A program made the position numbers and the translations under genes. This document shows positions 6,597-14,176 of a stretch of DNA of 18,981 bases, piece after piece (within the stretch, counting starts at the first letter, position 1; each line of letters opens with the position of its first letter). Under the pieces are notes generated by a model, which saw only the letters and a list, made by a program, of their open reading frames with translations, did not search any database and was not told the DNA's origin. Source of the stretch: Rhodothermales bacterium (GTDB lineage: Bacteria > Bacteroidota > Rhodothermia > Rhodothermales > VXPQ01); NCBI GenBank assembly GCA_028283985.1, contig JANQSQ010000142.1:1-18981 (forward strand), in the 5' to 3' direction.

Positions 6597-7232
6597 ATGG
6601 CTGTCGATGCTAAATGGGAACAAAAAGAAGGAATCGCAATTGCTCAAATTTCGGGACGCATCGATAGCACCACTGCTTCTGCATTTCAGGGTGCTTTGGA
6701 GTCCGGGCTCCATGGCGACAACCGGATCGTGGTGCTCGACTTCGAGCAAGTAAACTATATCAGTAGTGCAGGCTTGCGGGTTATCGTGGCGATTGCCAGG
6801 CAACTCAGGGAACAGGGTGTGAAACTTGCGCTTTGTTCCCTTTCGAAGCCGGTGTACGAGGTTTTTTCGGTCAGTGGTTTCGATCAACTCATAGCAATTC
6901 GCTCTTCGCAAGTTGAGGCGCTCGGTGAACTCGATGGTAGCGGTAGCGAGGAAAAAGAGACGATATTCGCGCCGGTAGATATTGAAAGCTCATTCGATAC
7001 CGACATTATAGCGGATAACATGCGCGATATAGCGGCCTTTACCATTGAGAAATACGAATTCAGGCATGACTGTACACTCCCTGAGGAGGTGCGCGAGGGG
7101 GCGAAAACAAAGATAGAAAGGGCATTGTCGCAGCGGGTTGAGAATATGCAGCAGTTGCACCAGCGTATTCTGAGAGAAATGTTTACCCTCGCGGACGATA
7201 CTCTTGATGACATAGTCGGTGGTAAGGGCTGA
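6597..7232 (+). CDS. STAS-domain anti-sigma factor antagonist-like protein with unknown C-terminal half
   Basis: Residues about 5-105 form a STAS domain: AIAQISGRIDSTTASAFQGA, then IVVLDFEQVNYISSAGLRVI, then KLALCSLSKPVYEVFSVSGF. S56 in YISSAGLR aligns with Ser58 of Bacillus SpoIIAA, the serine phosphorylated by the partner anti-sigma kinase, so partner switching is likely. Classical antagonists stop near 110 residues, whereas this one has 211. After an acidic linker (111-122, GELDGSGSEEKE), residues 123-211 form an acidic, largely helical region (IIADNMRDIAAFTIEKYEF, then a probable coiled coil about 164-205) that I cannot assign. No anti-sigma kinase, PP2C phosphatase or sigma factor is in the window. 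A phosphopantetheinyl transferase gene follows 73 bases later. Confidence 0.85.
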   Translation: MAVDAKWEQKEGIAIAQISGRIDSTTASAFQGALESGLHGDNRIVVLDFEQVNYISSAGLRVIVAIARQLREQGVKLALCSLSKPVYEVFSVSGFDQLIAIRSSQVEALGELDGSGSEEKETIFAPVDIESSFDTDIIADNMRDIAAFTIEKYEFRHDCTLPEEVREGAKTKIERALSQRVENMQQLHQRILREMFTLADDTLDDIVGGKG

Positions 7233-7305
7233 GAAGAACCGTGCGTCTCGTCGGAATTTGTGAGTATCCTGTAGTGGACGTTCGCTTTGCGGGAATCCCG
7301 TTCCA

Positions 7306-7926
7306 ATGAACAACTTGCCCGTGGATGTCACGATACGTTATCTCCACTCCGAAGATGGAGACAGGATGCGGGCCTTTCTTTCTGTGGAGGAGCTCCAGCG
7401 TGTGGAGACATTTGCCGATCCGAAGCGCCGCAGGGAATTCGTGTTGGGCAGGGCGGCTGCCCGCTTGCTTTTGTCCGAGCGCCTTGCTGTGGCTCCCTCC
7501 GAGGTGGTGCTCAAGGTGGCGAAGAGCGGTGTTGTGGAGGTCGCTGCGGGTGGATTGTATCTTTCCATTTCACATTCCGGGGATTGGGCTGTTGCTGCCG
7601 CGTCTCCACGCCGGATCGGGGTGGATATCGAGCGGATAGCTCCGCGGTCTCCGGAACTTGAGCAATACATGTTGCACCCCGACGAACCATCCCTGACGGA
7701 TGTACTGCCTCTCGACAAGGAGCGGGCCAATATTTTATGCTGGACCCTGAAAGAGGCAACGCTCAAGGCCATGCACAGGGGGCTGGCTTATTCTCCGAAG
7801 AAGCTCCGTCTCGATGTGGATTTTGGGGCGGGTCGGGCGACCGTTCGGGATGCCGATGAGCGTTTTTGGGAGGCCTGGTTCGAGGAGCGGGATGGGTATT
7901 ATGCGGCGGTATCGGTTGCCTCGTGA
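7306..7926 (+). CDS. 4'-phosphopantetheinyl transferase, Sfp type
   Basis: It transfers the phosphopantetheine arm from coenzyme A to a serine of an acyl or peptidyl carrier protein. The 206-residue length is typical. The N-terminal half has the family segment REFVLGRAAARLLLSERL (43-60). Next comes the LSISHSGDWAVAAA motif (86-99) with the conserved SHS, then the Mg-binding GVDIER (105-110, D107 and E109), and finally WTLKEATLKA (146-155) with the catalytic-region W-KE-K pattern. All signature motifs are intact, so activity is likely. The two pseudo-repeats in one chain indicate the Sfp/AcpT class rather than the trimeric AcpS class. No carrier protein or polyketide/nonribosomal cluster lies in the window, so it may be the housekeeping enzyme for fatty-acid ACP. 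pabBC follows after 81 bases on the same strand. Confidence 0.92.
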   Translation: MNNLPVDVTIRYLHSEDGDRMRAFLSVEELQRVETFADPKRRREFVLGRAAARLLLSERLAVAPSEVVLKVAKSGVVEVAAGGLYLSISHSGDWAVAAASPRRIGVDIERIAPRSPELEQYMLHPDEPSLTDVLPLDKERANILCWTLKEATLKAMHRGLAYSPKKLRLDVDFGAGRATVRDADERFWEAWFEERDGYYAAVSVAS

Positions 7927-8007
7927 GCCACGATGCTATCGAGGCGCTGAAAATTGAATACATCGATACAAAAGTGACATTTCGTAAACCTGTTTTGTGA
8001 ATGCGGT

Positions 8008-9897
8008 ATGAGCGGTGCAAGGGAATCGTTTCCATCTTGTGACAAGCGCGCCGGGGCAGCGCCCGGGAAGGTTGTTCTGGGACCCGGATGGAACGGATGC
8101 GGGGGGGCGGTTTTGCACGGGTTGCAGAAAACATTCGCGGCCTATGCGCTCGACGAGGTTTCTCCCATGCTGGACAAGGCCTGTCGGGCGGCGGAAGACG
8201 GACTGCATGTGGCCGGTTTTGTGGCATACGAGGCGGCGCCTGCATTTGACCGGGCGATGCGATGCCAACCTTCCCGCACCCTCCTGGTCTGGATGGCAGC
8301 CTTTTCCGACCGTGAGGCATGGGCGTCCAAGAGTTCCCCGTCTGATTTCGCCTCCCTTTCGATTCCATTTCCTGCGCGCTTTGCATACGATCCGGCGCAC
8401 TATCTTTCTCTGGTCAAGGCCGTCCGAAAGCATATCCGGGAAGGGGATGTATATCAGGTCAATATCACCGGCCCGATGTCTTTTGTCCCTCCCTCTGCGC
8501 CATGGCCCCTGTTTCAAGCCCTGTTGCGTCGCCAGCCGGTGCCTTATGCAGCCTGGCTTGACGCCGGAGCCGTGCAGATACTCAGCTGCTCGCCCGAATT
8601 ATTCTTTGATCGCCGGGGCGATTGCGTGACGACCCGGCCGATGAAAGGCACGGCGCCCAGGGGGCGGAACGCTTCGGAAGACACGGTATTCGAGCAGTGG
8701 TTGGAAAAGGACGAAAAAAATCGCGCCGAGAATGTCATGATCGTTGATTTGCTCCGCAACGATTTGTCCAAATGCTGCGAGCCGGGTTCGGTGCATACTG
8801 CGGACCTGTTCAGAACGGACCGGTACGAAACACTTATTCAGATGACCACGTCCATTCGGGGACGTCTGTCCCCTGGTGCGACCACGCGGGATATTTTTGC
8901 AGCATTGTTTCCATGCGGCTCCGTGACCGGCGCGCCCAAGATACGGGCCATGGATATTATTCATCGCTGCGAATCGGAGCCGCGCGGCGCGTATTGCGGC
9001 GCCGTAGGGTATATGCACAGGGATCGTGCGGTTTTTAATGTCGCGATCAGAACGGCCGAGTTGCTGGCCGGGGAAGCGCGGCTCGGCGTCGGCAGCGGCC
9101 TCGTGTGGGATTCCGTTCCGGAAGAAGAATACGAGGAATGCTTGCTCAAGGCCGGATTCCTGACCGGCTTGAATGTGTCGTCGCCGGTGCACGGTTCTTC
9201 CGTCGCTTCGTCTCCTTCGGTGCTGTTACGGGAGCCCGAACCGGCAGGGGATACGCTTCCCCCTTTGCTCATCGAAACCATGCTTCGCGAAGATGGCGCC
9301 ATTGCGCTCCTTGAGAGCCATGCGGAGCGCCTCCGTACGTCCGCCCAGACCCTGGGGTACGATTTCGACGAACAGGTCTTTCGCCAGCGTGTAGCGGATG
9401 CATCTTGTTTACAAGAACCGTGCAGGATCCGCGCCACGCTGGATGTTGCCGGAAGCATCGAAGTTTCCGTGCATCCGCTTGACGGGGCGCAGGCGCCCGA
9501 GACATGGCGTCTTTGTCTTGCCGGCGTACGTATCGATTCCTCCGATCCGTACCGCCGTCACAAAACAACATGCCGGGAGCGCTACGACCGCCTGCACCGC
9601 GAGGCGGTAGGGCAGGGGTTCGACGAGGTGATTTTTTTGAACGAGCGGGGAGAGGTGGCTGAGGGCTCACGCACGAATGTCGTCGCGGAATTCGGTTCCC
9701 GGCGCATTACTCCCCTGGTGGCTTCAGGGGCGCTTCCGGGGGTATACCGGCGTTTCCTTCTGGAGACGTGCAGCGATCTGGAAGAAGGCGTGCTGTTTCT
9801 TGAGGATTTGCACCGTGCGGACGCGCTTTATGTATGCAACGCCGTGGCGGGATGCGTCCGGGCCCGCTTGGACGAGATTTCAGGAATCTCTGAATAA
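8008..9897 (+). CDS. pabB: Aminodeoxychorismate synthase component I fused to aminodeoxychorismate lyase (PabB-PabC)
   Basis: This fusion would carry out two steps of p-aminobenzoate synthesis for folate: chorismate plus ammonia to 4-amino-4-deoxychorismate, then loss of pyruvate. Residues about 1-388 are the chorismate-binding PabB part: IREGDVYQVNIT (143-154), SCSPELFF (193-200), TRPMKGTAPRG (209-219), RAENVMIVDLLRNDL (239-253), CGSVTGAPKIRAMD (303-316) and the C-terminal YCGAVGY/VGSGLVWDS motifs. K213 in PMKGT marks aminodeoxychorismate synthase; anthranilate synthase has Ala there (PIAGT). After a linker (about 389-415), residues 416-629 are a fold-type IV PLP enzyme with the probable Schiff-base lysine K519 in RRHKTTCRERYD and the EGSRTN motif (552-557). 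The glutaminase subunit PabA is not in the window. PabB-PabC fusions are known in other bacteria. Confidence 0.93.
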   Translation: MSGARESFPSCDKRAGAAPGKVVLGPGWNGCGGAVLHGLQKTFAAYALDEVSPMLDKACRAAEDGLHVAGFVAYEAAPAFDRAMRCQPSRTLLVWMAAFSDREAWASKSSPSDFASLSIPFPARFAYDPAHYLSLVKAVRKHIREGDVYQVNITGPMSFVPPSAPWPLFQALLRRQPVPYAAWLDAGAVQILSCSPELFFDRRGDCVTTRPMKGTAPRGRNASEDTVFEQWLEKDEKNRAENVMIVDLLRNDLSKCCEPGSVHTADLFRTDRYETLIQMTTSIRGRLSPGATTRDIFAALFPCGSVTGAPKIRAMDIIHRCESEPRGAYCGAVGYMHRDRAVFNVAIRTAELLAGEARLGVGSGLVWDSVPEEEYEECLLKAGFLTGLNVSSPVHGSSVASSPSVLLREPEPAGDTLPPLLIETMLREDGAIALLESHAERLRTSAQTLGYDFDEQVFRQRVADASCLQEPCRIRATLDVAGSIEVSVHPLDGAQAPETWRLCLAGVRIDSSDPYRRHKTTCRERYDRLHREAVGQGFDEVIFLNERGEVAEGSRTNVVAEFGSRRITPLVASGALPGVYRRFLLETCSDLEEGVLFLEDLHRADALYVCNAVAGCVRARLDEISGISE

Positions 9898-9910
9898 ATC
9901 CACAGGGCGA

Positions 9911-10015
9911 GGACCTTGGGACGCGCCTTCTCTCAAAACATAAACGTGCGGTTGGCCGCGAATTTGCAGGATATTCCGGGCCCGATGTTTTGTTCGAATG
10001 CGCGCCCCAAGGTTC
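9911..10015. repeat. Compact nested inverted repeat upstream of acs
   Basis: The outer arms ACCTTGGGACGCGC (9913-9926) and GCGCGCCCCAAGGT (10000-10013) are inverted copies with one mismatch. As RNA they extend to 16 pairs by including GG 9911-9912 with UC 10014-10015. Nested inside is a perfect 8-bp pair, CAAAACAT (9934-9941) with ATGTTTTG (9985-9992). Within that lies a GCGG-TTGG-CCGC hairpin (9948-9959) and a self-complementary CGGGCCCG (9977-9984). The whole element is 105 bases, starts 13 bases after the pabBC stop and ends 64 bases before the acs ATG. It could be a folded mRNA leader or intercistronic element, or a miniature inverted-repeat element. No T-run follows on the plus strand, so it is not a classic terminator. 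Confidence 0.6.
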
Positions 10016-10079
10016 CTTCAATGCATTCCCGCGCATTCCGTATGTTACAGGGCCGTACAACGAACCGGATAAACAATCA

Positions 10080-12053
10080 ATGAGCGATCAGGTAACTGCT
10101 GCGTATTCCGGACAGGCTGATTTGTATCCGACGTCCGCCGCCTTCAAGCAAAGAGCATGGATTTCCTCTCGCGAGGCGTACGATACCATGTACCGTCGAT
10201 CTATAGCCGACCCGGAAGGGTTCTGGAGGGAACAGGCTGCGCGCATCGACTGGTTTCGTCCCTTCCACACCGTCAGGAATGTGTCCTGGGCAAGCAGCGA
10301 TCTGTATATCCGCTGGTACGAGGGGGGGACCCTTAACGCGTGCTACAATTGCGTGGACCGGCATCTTGCCGAACATGGGGATCGCACGGCGTTTATCTTC
10401 GAACCGGACGCTCCGGACGAAGCTCCGCGCCACATTTCCTGGCGTGAACTGCACCATGAAGTCTGTGTATTCGCCAATGTGCTCAAACGGGTCGGAGTTC
10501 GGAAAGGGGATCGCGTGACGATCTATTTGCCCATGATCCCGGAAGCTGCCTACGCGATGCTGGCATGCGCCCGGATCGGTGCGGTACACTCCGTGGTGTT
10601 TGCGGGCTTTTCCCCGGATTCTCTCGCAGACCGCATCCTTGATTGCGATTCGACGGTGCTTCTTACCGCCGACGAAGGGGTGCGCGGCGGCAGGAAAGTC
10701 CCGCTCAAGCAGAATGCCGACAAGGCGCTTGAACGCTGTCCGGATGTAGAGGCGGTTGTGGTCGTCCGGCGTACCGGATCGGGGGCTTCCTTCGTTGAGG
10801 GGCGCGATCACTGGTATCACGAAGTGCGCGAGCATGTGGATGCCGAGTGCGATCCGGAGGAAATGGATGCGGAGGATCCTCTTTTCATCTTGTATACGTC
10901 GGGTTCTACCGGTAAGCCGAAAGGCGTACTGCATACCACCGGCGGCTATCTGGTGTATGCTTCGCTAACGCACCAGTACGTGTTCGATTGCCGCGAGGAC
11001 GACATTTTCTGGTGCACCGCCGACGTGGGATGGATTACGGGACATTCCTATATGGTTTACGGCCCCCTTCTGAACGGTATTTCCCAAGTGTTTTTCGAGG
11101 GTACGCCGACCTGGCCCAACCCCTCGCGGTTCTGGGAAGTGGTGGATCGGCATCAGGTCACCATTTTTTACACGGCCCCTACGGCCATCCGTGCGCTGAT
11201 GCGCGAAGGCGACACATACGTTACGCGTACTGACAGGGGTTCGCTCCGGGTGCTGGGCACCGTAGGCGAACCCATTAATCCGGAAGCATGGAAATGGTAC
11301 CATGATACGGTGGGGCAGGGGCGTTGTCCGGTGGTCGATACCTGGTGGCAAACCGAGACCGGCGGTATCATGATTGCGCCGCTGCCCGCGGCTATCGATC
11401 AGAAACCCGGTTCGGCAACCCTTCCTTTTTTTGGCGTCCGCCCCGAATTACTGAATCCGGATGGGGTCGTGCAGGAAGGCCCGGGCGAAGGGTTGCTGGC
11501 CATCGGAGATTCGTGGCCGGGCCAGATGCGCACGGTCTACAGGAATCACGACCGGTTTGTCCAGACGTATTTCAGCCGGTTCGAGGGCAAGTATTTCACG
11601 GGGGATGGGTGTCGCCGGGACGAGGACGGGTATTACTGGATCACGGGCCGTGTGGACGATGTCCTCAATGTGTCGGGGCACCGGATGGGCACTGCGGAGA
11701 TAGAGAGTGCGCTTGTATCGCACGACCAGGTGGCGGAAGCCGCCGTGGTCGGGTTCCCCCACGATATCAAGGGGCAGGGCATCTACGGATTCGTGACGCT
11801 TGTGGCGGAGGCTGATCCGAGCGAAGCGCTGCGCACTGAACTCGTGCAGCATGTGCGTGGGGAAATCGGCCCTATTGCCAGGCCCGACTGCATTCAATTT
11901 GCGCCTGCGTTGCCGAAAACGCGGTCCGGCAAGATTATGCGCCGAATTCTTCGTAAAATAGCAGCCAACGAATATCAGAACCTCGGCGACACGTCCACTC
12001 TGGCCGACCCGGGTGTGGTCGAGGAACTGGTTGCAGGCAGCCAAACCCGGTAA
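10080..12053 (+). CDS. acs: Acetyl-CoA synthetase (AMP-forming)
   Basis: It activates acetate to acetyl-CoA through an acetyl-adenylate (EC 6.2.1.1). The frame is open from 9990, but the first 30 codons overlap the inverted repeat and look non-native. MSDQVTAAY at 10080 gives 657 residues, normal for Acs. Visible motifs (numbered from 10080) are the N-terminal acetyl-CoA synthetase domain with NACYNCVDRH, the P-loop-like YTSGSTGKPKGV (272-283), ADVGWITGHSYMVYGPL, the acetate-pocket/adenylate motif TWWQTETGG (421-429), the hinge region YFTGDGCRRDEDGYYWITGR, and C-terminal PKTRSGKIMRRILR. K618 there is the catalytic lysine whose acetylation shuts off Acs in other bacteria. The next gene starts 4 bases after its stop, so it leads a cluster that also carries a symporter. 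Confidence 0.96.
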   Translation: MSDQVTAAYSGQADLYPTSAAFKQRAWISSREAYDTMYRRSIADPEGFWREQAARIDWFRPFHTVRNVSWASSDLYIRWYEGGTLNACYNCVDRHLAEHGDRTAFIFEPDAPDEAPRHISWRELHHEVCVFANVLKRVGVRKGDRVTIYLPMIPEAAYAMLACARIGAVHSVVFAGFSPDSLADRILDCDSTVLLTADEGVRGGRKVPLKQNADKALERCPDVEAVVVVRRTGSGASFVEGRDHWYHEVREHVDAECDPEEMDAEDPLFILYTSGSTGKPKGVLHTTGGYLVYASLTHQYVFDCREDDIFWCTADVGWITGHSYMVYGPLLNGISQVFFEGTPTWPNPSRFWEVVDRHQVTIFYTAPTAIRALMREGDTYVTRTDRGSLRVLGTVGEPINPEAWKWYHDTVGQGRCPVVDTWWQTETGGIMIAPLPAAIDQKPGSATLPFFGVRPELLNPDGVVQEGPGEGLLAIGDSWPGQMRTVYRNHDRFVQTYFSRFEGKYFTGDGCRRDEDGYYWITGRVDDVLNVSGHRMGTAEIESALVSHDQVAEAAVVGFPHDIKGQGIYGFVTLVAEADPSEALRTELVQHVRGEIGPIARPDCIQFAPALPKTRSGKIMRRILRKIAANEYQNLGDTSTLADPGVVEELVAGSQTR

Positions 12054-12057
12054 TCTT

Positions 12058-12930
12058 ATGAAGCGAAGAACATTTCTTAGAACAGGAGCCGCGGTGGCCG
12101 CCGGTTCTACCCTGGCGGCGCCAGCGGTGTTCGAGGCCTCGGGCGGCTCCTCCCGCATTTCATCCCGCGTGCGCAATGCGGGCCTTAAGCATTCGGTATG
12201 CCGATGGTGTTATTCCGGCCTCACGCTGGAGCAATTGAGCGCCGGCGCCCAGGCTATCGGCATGCACTCCGTAGAATTGCTGAACGTGGAGGAATTTCCC
12301 GTTGTCAAGGAATATGGCCTCGTCTGCGCGATGGCGAACGGGCCGACTTCGATACCGGACGGGTTTAACCGCACGGAATTTCACGAACGCTTCATAGCCG
12401 GATTCAAGGGGCTTATTCCTCAAGTGGCTGAGGCCGGCTTTCCGAACATTATCTGCTTTTCGGGCAATCGCCGGGGCATGGATGACGAAACGGGGCTGGA
12501 GAACTGTGTCCAGGGCGTCCGGCAGGTTGTGGGCGATGCGGAACGACACGGCGTCACGATATGCATGGAGTTGCTCAACAGCAAGGTGGACCATCCCGAT
12601 TATATGTGCGATCATACGGAATGGGGCGTCGAACTGGTGAAACGGGTCGGCTCCGAACGCTTTAAGTTGCTATATGACATCTATCACATGCAGATTATGG
12701 AGGGGGATGTCATCCGCACGATCCGCGAAAATCACGAATACATCGGGCATTATCATACCGGGGGCAATCCGGGCCGAAACGAAATAGACGAAACCCAGGA
12801 GTTGAACTACGCTGCCATCATGCGGGCGATTCGCGAAACAGGGTACGCCGGCTATGTCGGTCAGGAATTCATACCCTCGCGCACGCCGCTCGTCAGTTTG
12901 CGCGAAGCGGTTGCGCTTTGCGACGTGTAA
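12058..12930 (+). CDS. Tat-exported hydroxypyruvate isomerase-like TIM-barrel protein
   Basis: The ATG at 12058 gives 290 residues starting MKRRTFLRTGAAVAAGSTLA, a twin-arginine (Tat) signal. The RR-x-F-L core and the Ala-rich h-region support this start over a frame opening at 12013 inside acs. The mature part fits the xylose-isomerase-like TIM-barrel family (PF01261), closest in pattern to hydroxypyruvate isomerase (Hyi). Candidate metal/catalytic residues are E171 in ICMELLNS, D207 in LLYDIYHMQ, H231/H233 in GHYHTGG and E270 in VGQEFIP. The two glutamates are 99 residues apart, close to the spacing of the catalytic pair in E. coli Hyi as I recall it. Hyi is normally cytosolic, so export is odd. 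Possible roles are isomerase or epimerase on an extracytoplasmic sugar acid; the substrate is unknown. It sits 4 bases after acs and 25 bases before a second exported barrel. Confidence 0.85.
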   Translation: MKRRTFLRTGAAVAAGSTLAAPAVFEASGGSSRISSRVRNAGLKHSVCRWCYSGLTLEQLSAGAQAIGMHSVELLNVEEFPVVKEYGLVCAMANGPTSIPDGFNRTEFHERFIAGFKGLIPQVAEAGFPNIICFSGNRRGMDDETGLENCVQGVRQVVGDAERHGVTICMELLNSKVDHPDYMCDHTEWGVELVKRVGSERFKLLYDIYHMQIMEGDVIRTIRENHEYIGHYHTGGNPGRNEIDETQELNYAAIMRAIRETGYAGYVGQEFIPSRTPLVSLREAVALCDV

Positions 12931-12955
12931 CATTTTCTCAAACCATCTGCTTGCT

Positions 12956-13873
12956 ATGACTTCCCGAAGAAAATTTCTGACCCGGATAGGCTCGGCGATA
13001 GCCGCGCCGGCCGTACTGCCTCTCGTCGGCTGTGGCGGGCAGGAAGAAGACGCTGCTCCTGTTCCTGAACCCGACGTGATCGCTTCCGGGGGGATCGATA
13101 CCCCCATCGGGGTGCAGTTGTACAGTGTCCGAAACGAGCTCGACGCGGATCTTGCAGGCACGTTGCGGGCCGTTCGGGAGGCGGGCTTCGATCGGGTAGA
13201 AACCTACAGTCTGCACGACATGGCGGCGCCCGATTTTCGGGTCTTGCTGGATGATTCGGGTCTTACGGTGGGAAGCATGTATGCTTCGTACGAGCGTGTC
13301 GCCGGCGATATCGGAGCGGTTGCGGAGGAAGCGCATATCCTGGGATCTCCCTGGGTCGCCGTCGCATGGATTCCGCACGAGGGCGATTTCGATGTGGACG
13401 ATATCGATCGCGCTATTGCTGACTTTACGGCAGCCGGCGAAGCGCTCCAGTCAGAGGGTCTGCGTTTCGCGTATCACTGCCACGGCTACGAATTTCGCGA
13501 GGCGGAAGGAGGCGGCACACTCTTCGATCGCTTCATGGAGCGCACCGAGTCGGGCGTAGTGGACGTGGAGATGGACGTATTCTGGGTCAAGTGGCCCGGT
13601 TTCGAACCGGTGGCGCTGATCGAAAAATATCCGGGGCGGTTTCCGCTGTATCATATGAAAGACATGCGGGAAGGCACCGAACTGGGCGATTTGAGCGGCC
13701 AGGCACCGCTTGACACGATTGTACCCGTGGGCATGGGAATGATCGATTTTCCGGCGATCGTCCGGGCGGCCGAAGCAAATGGGGTAGAGGAGTATATCAT
13801 CGAGTACGAGCATATCGATGCACTGATTTCCATCCAGCAGAGTCTCGAGTATCTGCAATCGCTCGAGGTATAG
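12956..13873 (+). CDS. Tat lipoprotein, sugar phosphate isomerase/epimerase-like TIM barrel
   Basis: From the ATG at 12956 the protein has 305 residues and begins MTSRRKFLTRIGSAIAAPAV, a textbook Tat motif (SRRKFL). It is followed by a lipobox LVGC with the lipidated cysteine at 26, so it is probably an envelope-anchored lipoprotein. A longer frame opening at 12854 overlaps the previous gene and is rejected. The mature domain (about 48-305) belongs to the PF01261 sugar isomerase/epimerase barrel family: TPIGVQLYSVRNEL at the first strand, AGFDRVETYS, FAYHCHGYEF (171-180), VEMDVFWVKW (204-213), FPLYHMKDM (229-237) and YIIEYEH (280-286). D207, H233 and E283 or E285 are likely metal ligands. The reaction is not predictable. 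With the preceding gene it makes a pair of exported barrels, which suggests consecutive steps or sugar processing outside the cytosol. Confidence 0.85.
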   Translation: MTSRRKFLTRIGSAIAAPAVLPLVGCGGQEEDAAPVPEPDVIASGGIDTPIGVQLYSVRNELDADLAGTLRAVREAGFDRVETYSLHDMAAPDFRVLLDDSGLTVGSMYASYERVAGDIGAVAEEAHILGSPWVAVAWIPHEGDFDVDDIDRAIADFTAAGEALQSEGLRFAYHCHGYEFREAEGGGTLFDRFMERTESGVVDVEMDVFWVKWPGFEPVALIEKYPGRFPLYHMKDMREGTELGDLSGQAPLDTIVPVGMGMIDFPAIVRAAEANGVEEYIIEYEHIDALISIQQSLEYLQSLEV

Positions 13874-13882
13874 AGGATCCCC

Positions 13883-14173
13883 ATGCATGTCGCCAAGGCT
13901 TACTGGCGCCGACAGCTTCGGCGAACCGGTCTGTTACTTCTTGTCTGGGCTATCGCCGGATTCGGTTGCAGCATTCTCTTTGTCGAGCAACTCAACCGGA
14001 TATCCTTTGGAGATATGCCGTTTGGTTTCTGGATGGCGCAGCAGGGGTCCATTTATGTATTTATCCTGTTGATCTTTCTGTACGCGCTGCTCAGCGGGCG
14101 CGCCGACCGCCAGGCGACCCTTGAAGCCGATACCGAAGAGGATGCGGCGCCACCATCGGCAAACGAGGGATAG
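13883..14173 (+). CDS. DUF4212 protein, putative sodium:solute symporter small subunit
   Basis: This 96-residue protein has two predicted membrane segments, about residues 15-35 and 54-72, and an acidic cytosolic tail. The pattern KAYWRRQLRRTGLLLLVWAI, ILFVEQLN, PFGFWMAQQGSIYVFILLIFLYA is that of the DUF4212 family (putative solute:sodium symporter small subunit), which is typically encoded just before a symporter of the SSS family. Here it starts 9 bases after the lipoprotein gene and ends 3 bases before the symporter ATG, so co-translation and complex formation are likely. GAGG about 10 bases ahead of the ATG could act as a ribosome binding site. Its biochemical role in the transporter is not established as far as I know. 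Confidence 0.92.
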   Translation: MHVAKAYWRRQLRRTGLLLLVWAIAGFGCSILFVEQLNRISFGDMPFGFWMAQQGSIYVFILLIFLYALLSGRADRQATLEADTEEDAAPPSANEG

Positions 14174-14176
14174 CCC

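Noticed and set aside
6278..6597. Small Arg-rich frames on both strands in the xylB-STAS gap
   Set aside because: Composition is that of translated GC-rich noncoding DNA, several frames overlap each other, and there is no start-site context or recognisable motif.
9911..10015. Reading the nested repeat as SRP (4.5S) RNA or an intrinsic terminator
   Set aside because: The conserved GGAAGCAG-type apical loop of SRP RNA is missing, and no T-run follows the stem on the plus strand.
9990..10079. Upstream in-frame extension of acs
   Set aside because: The extra 30 codons coincide with the nested inverted repeat and do not resemble Acs N-termini; 657 residues from 10080 is the normal length.
10077..10934. 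Minus-strand open frame of 285 codons opposite acs
   Set aside because: It lies wholly within acs antisense, shows no family motif and is explained by acs codon bias.
12013..12057. Upstream in-frame extension of the Hyi-like protein (start at 12013)
   Set aside because: It would add 15 residues inside acs ahead of a clear Tat signal. A Tat motif belongs at the N-terminus, so 12058 is preferred.
11448..12176. Minus-strand open frame of 242 codons across the acs end and the next gene start
   Set aside because: It is antisense of two well-supported genes and has no domain pattern.
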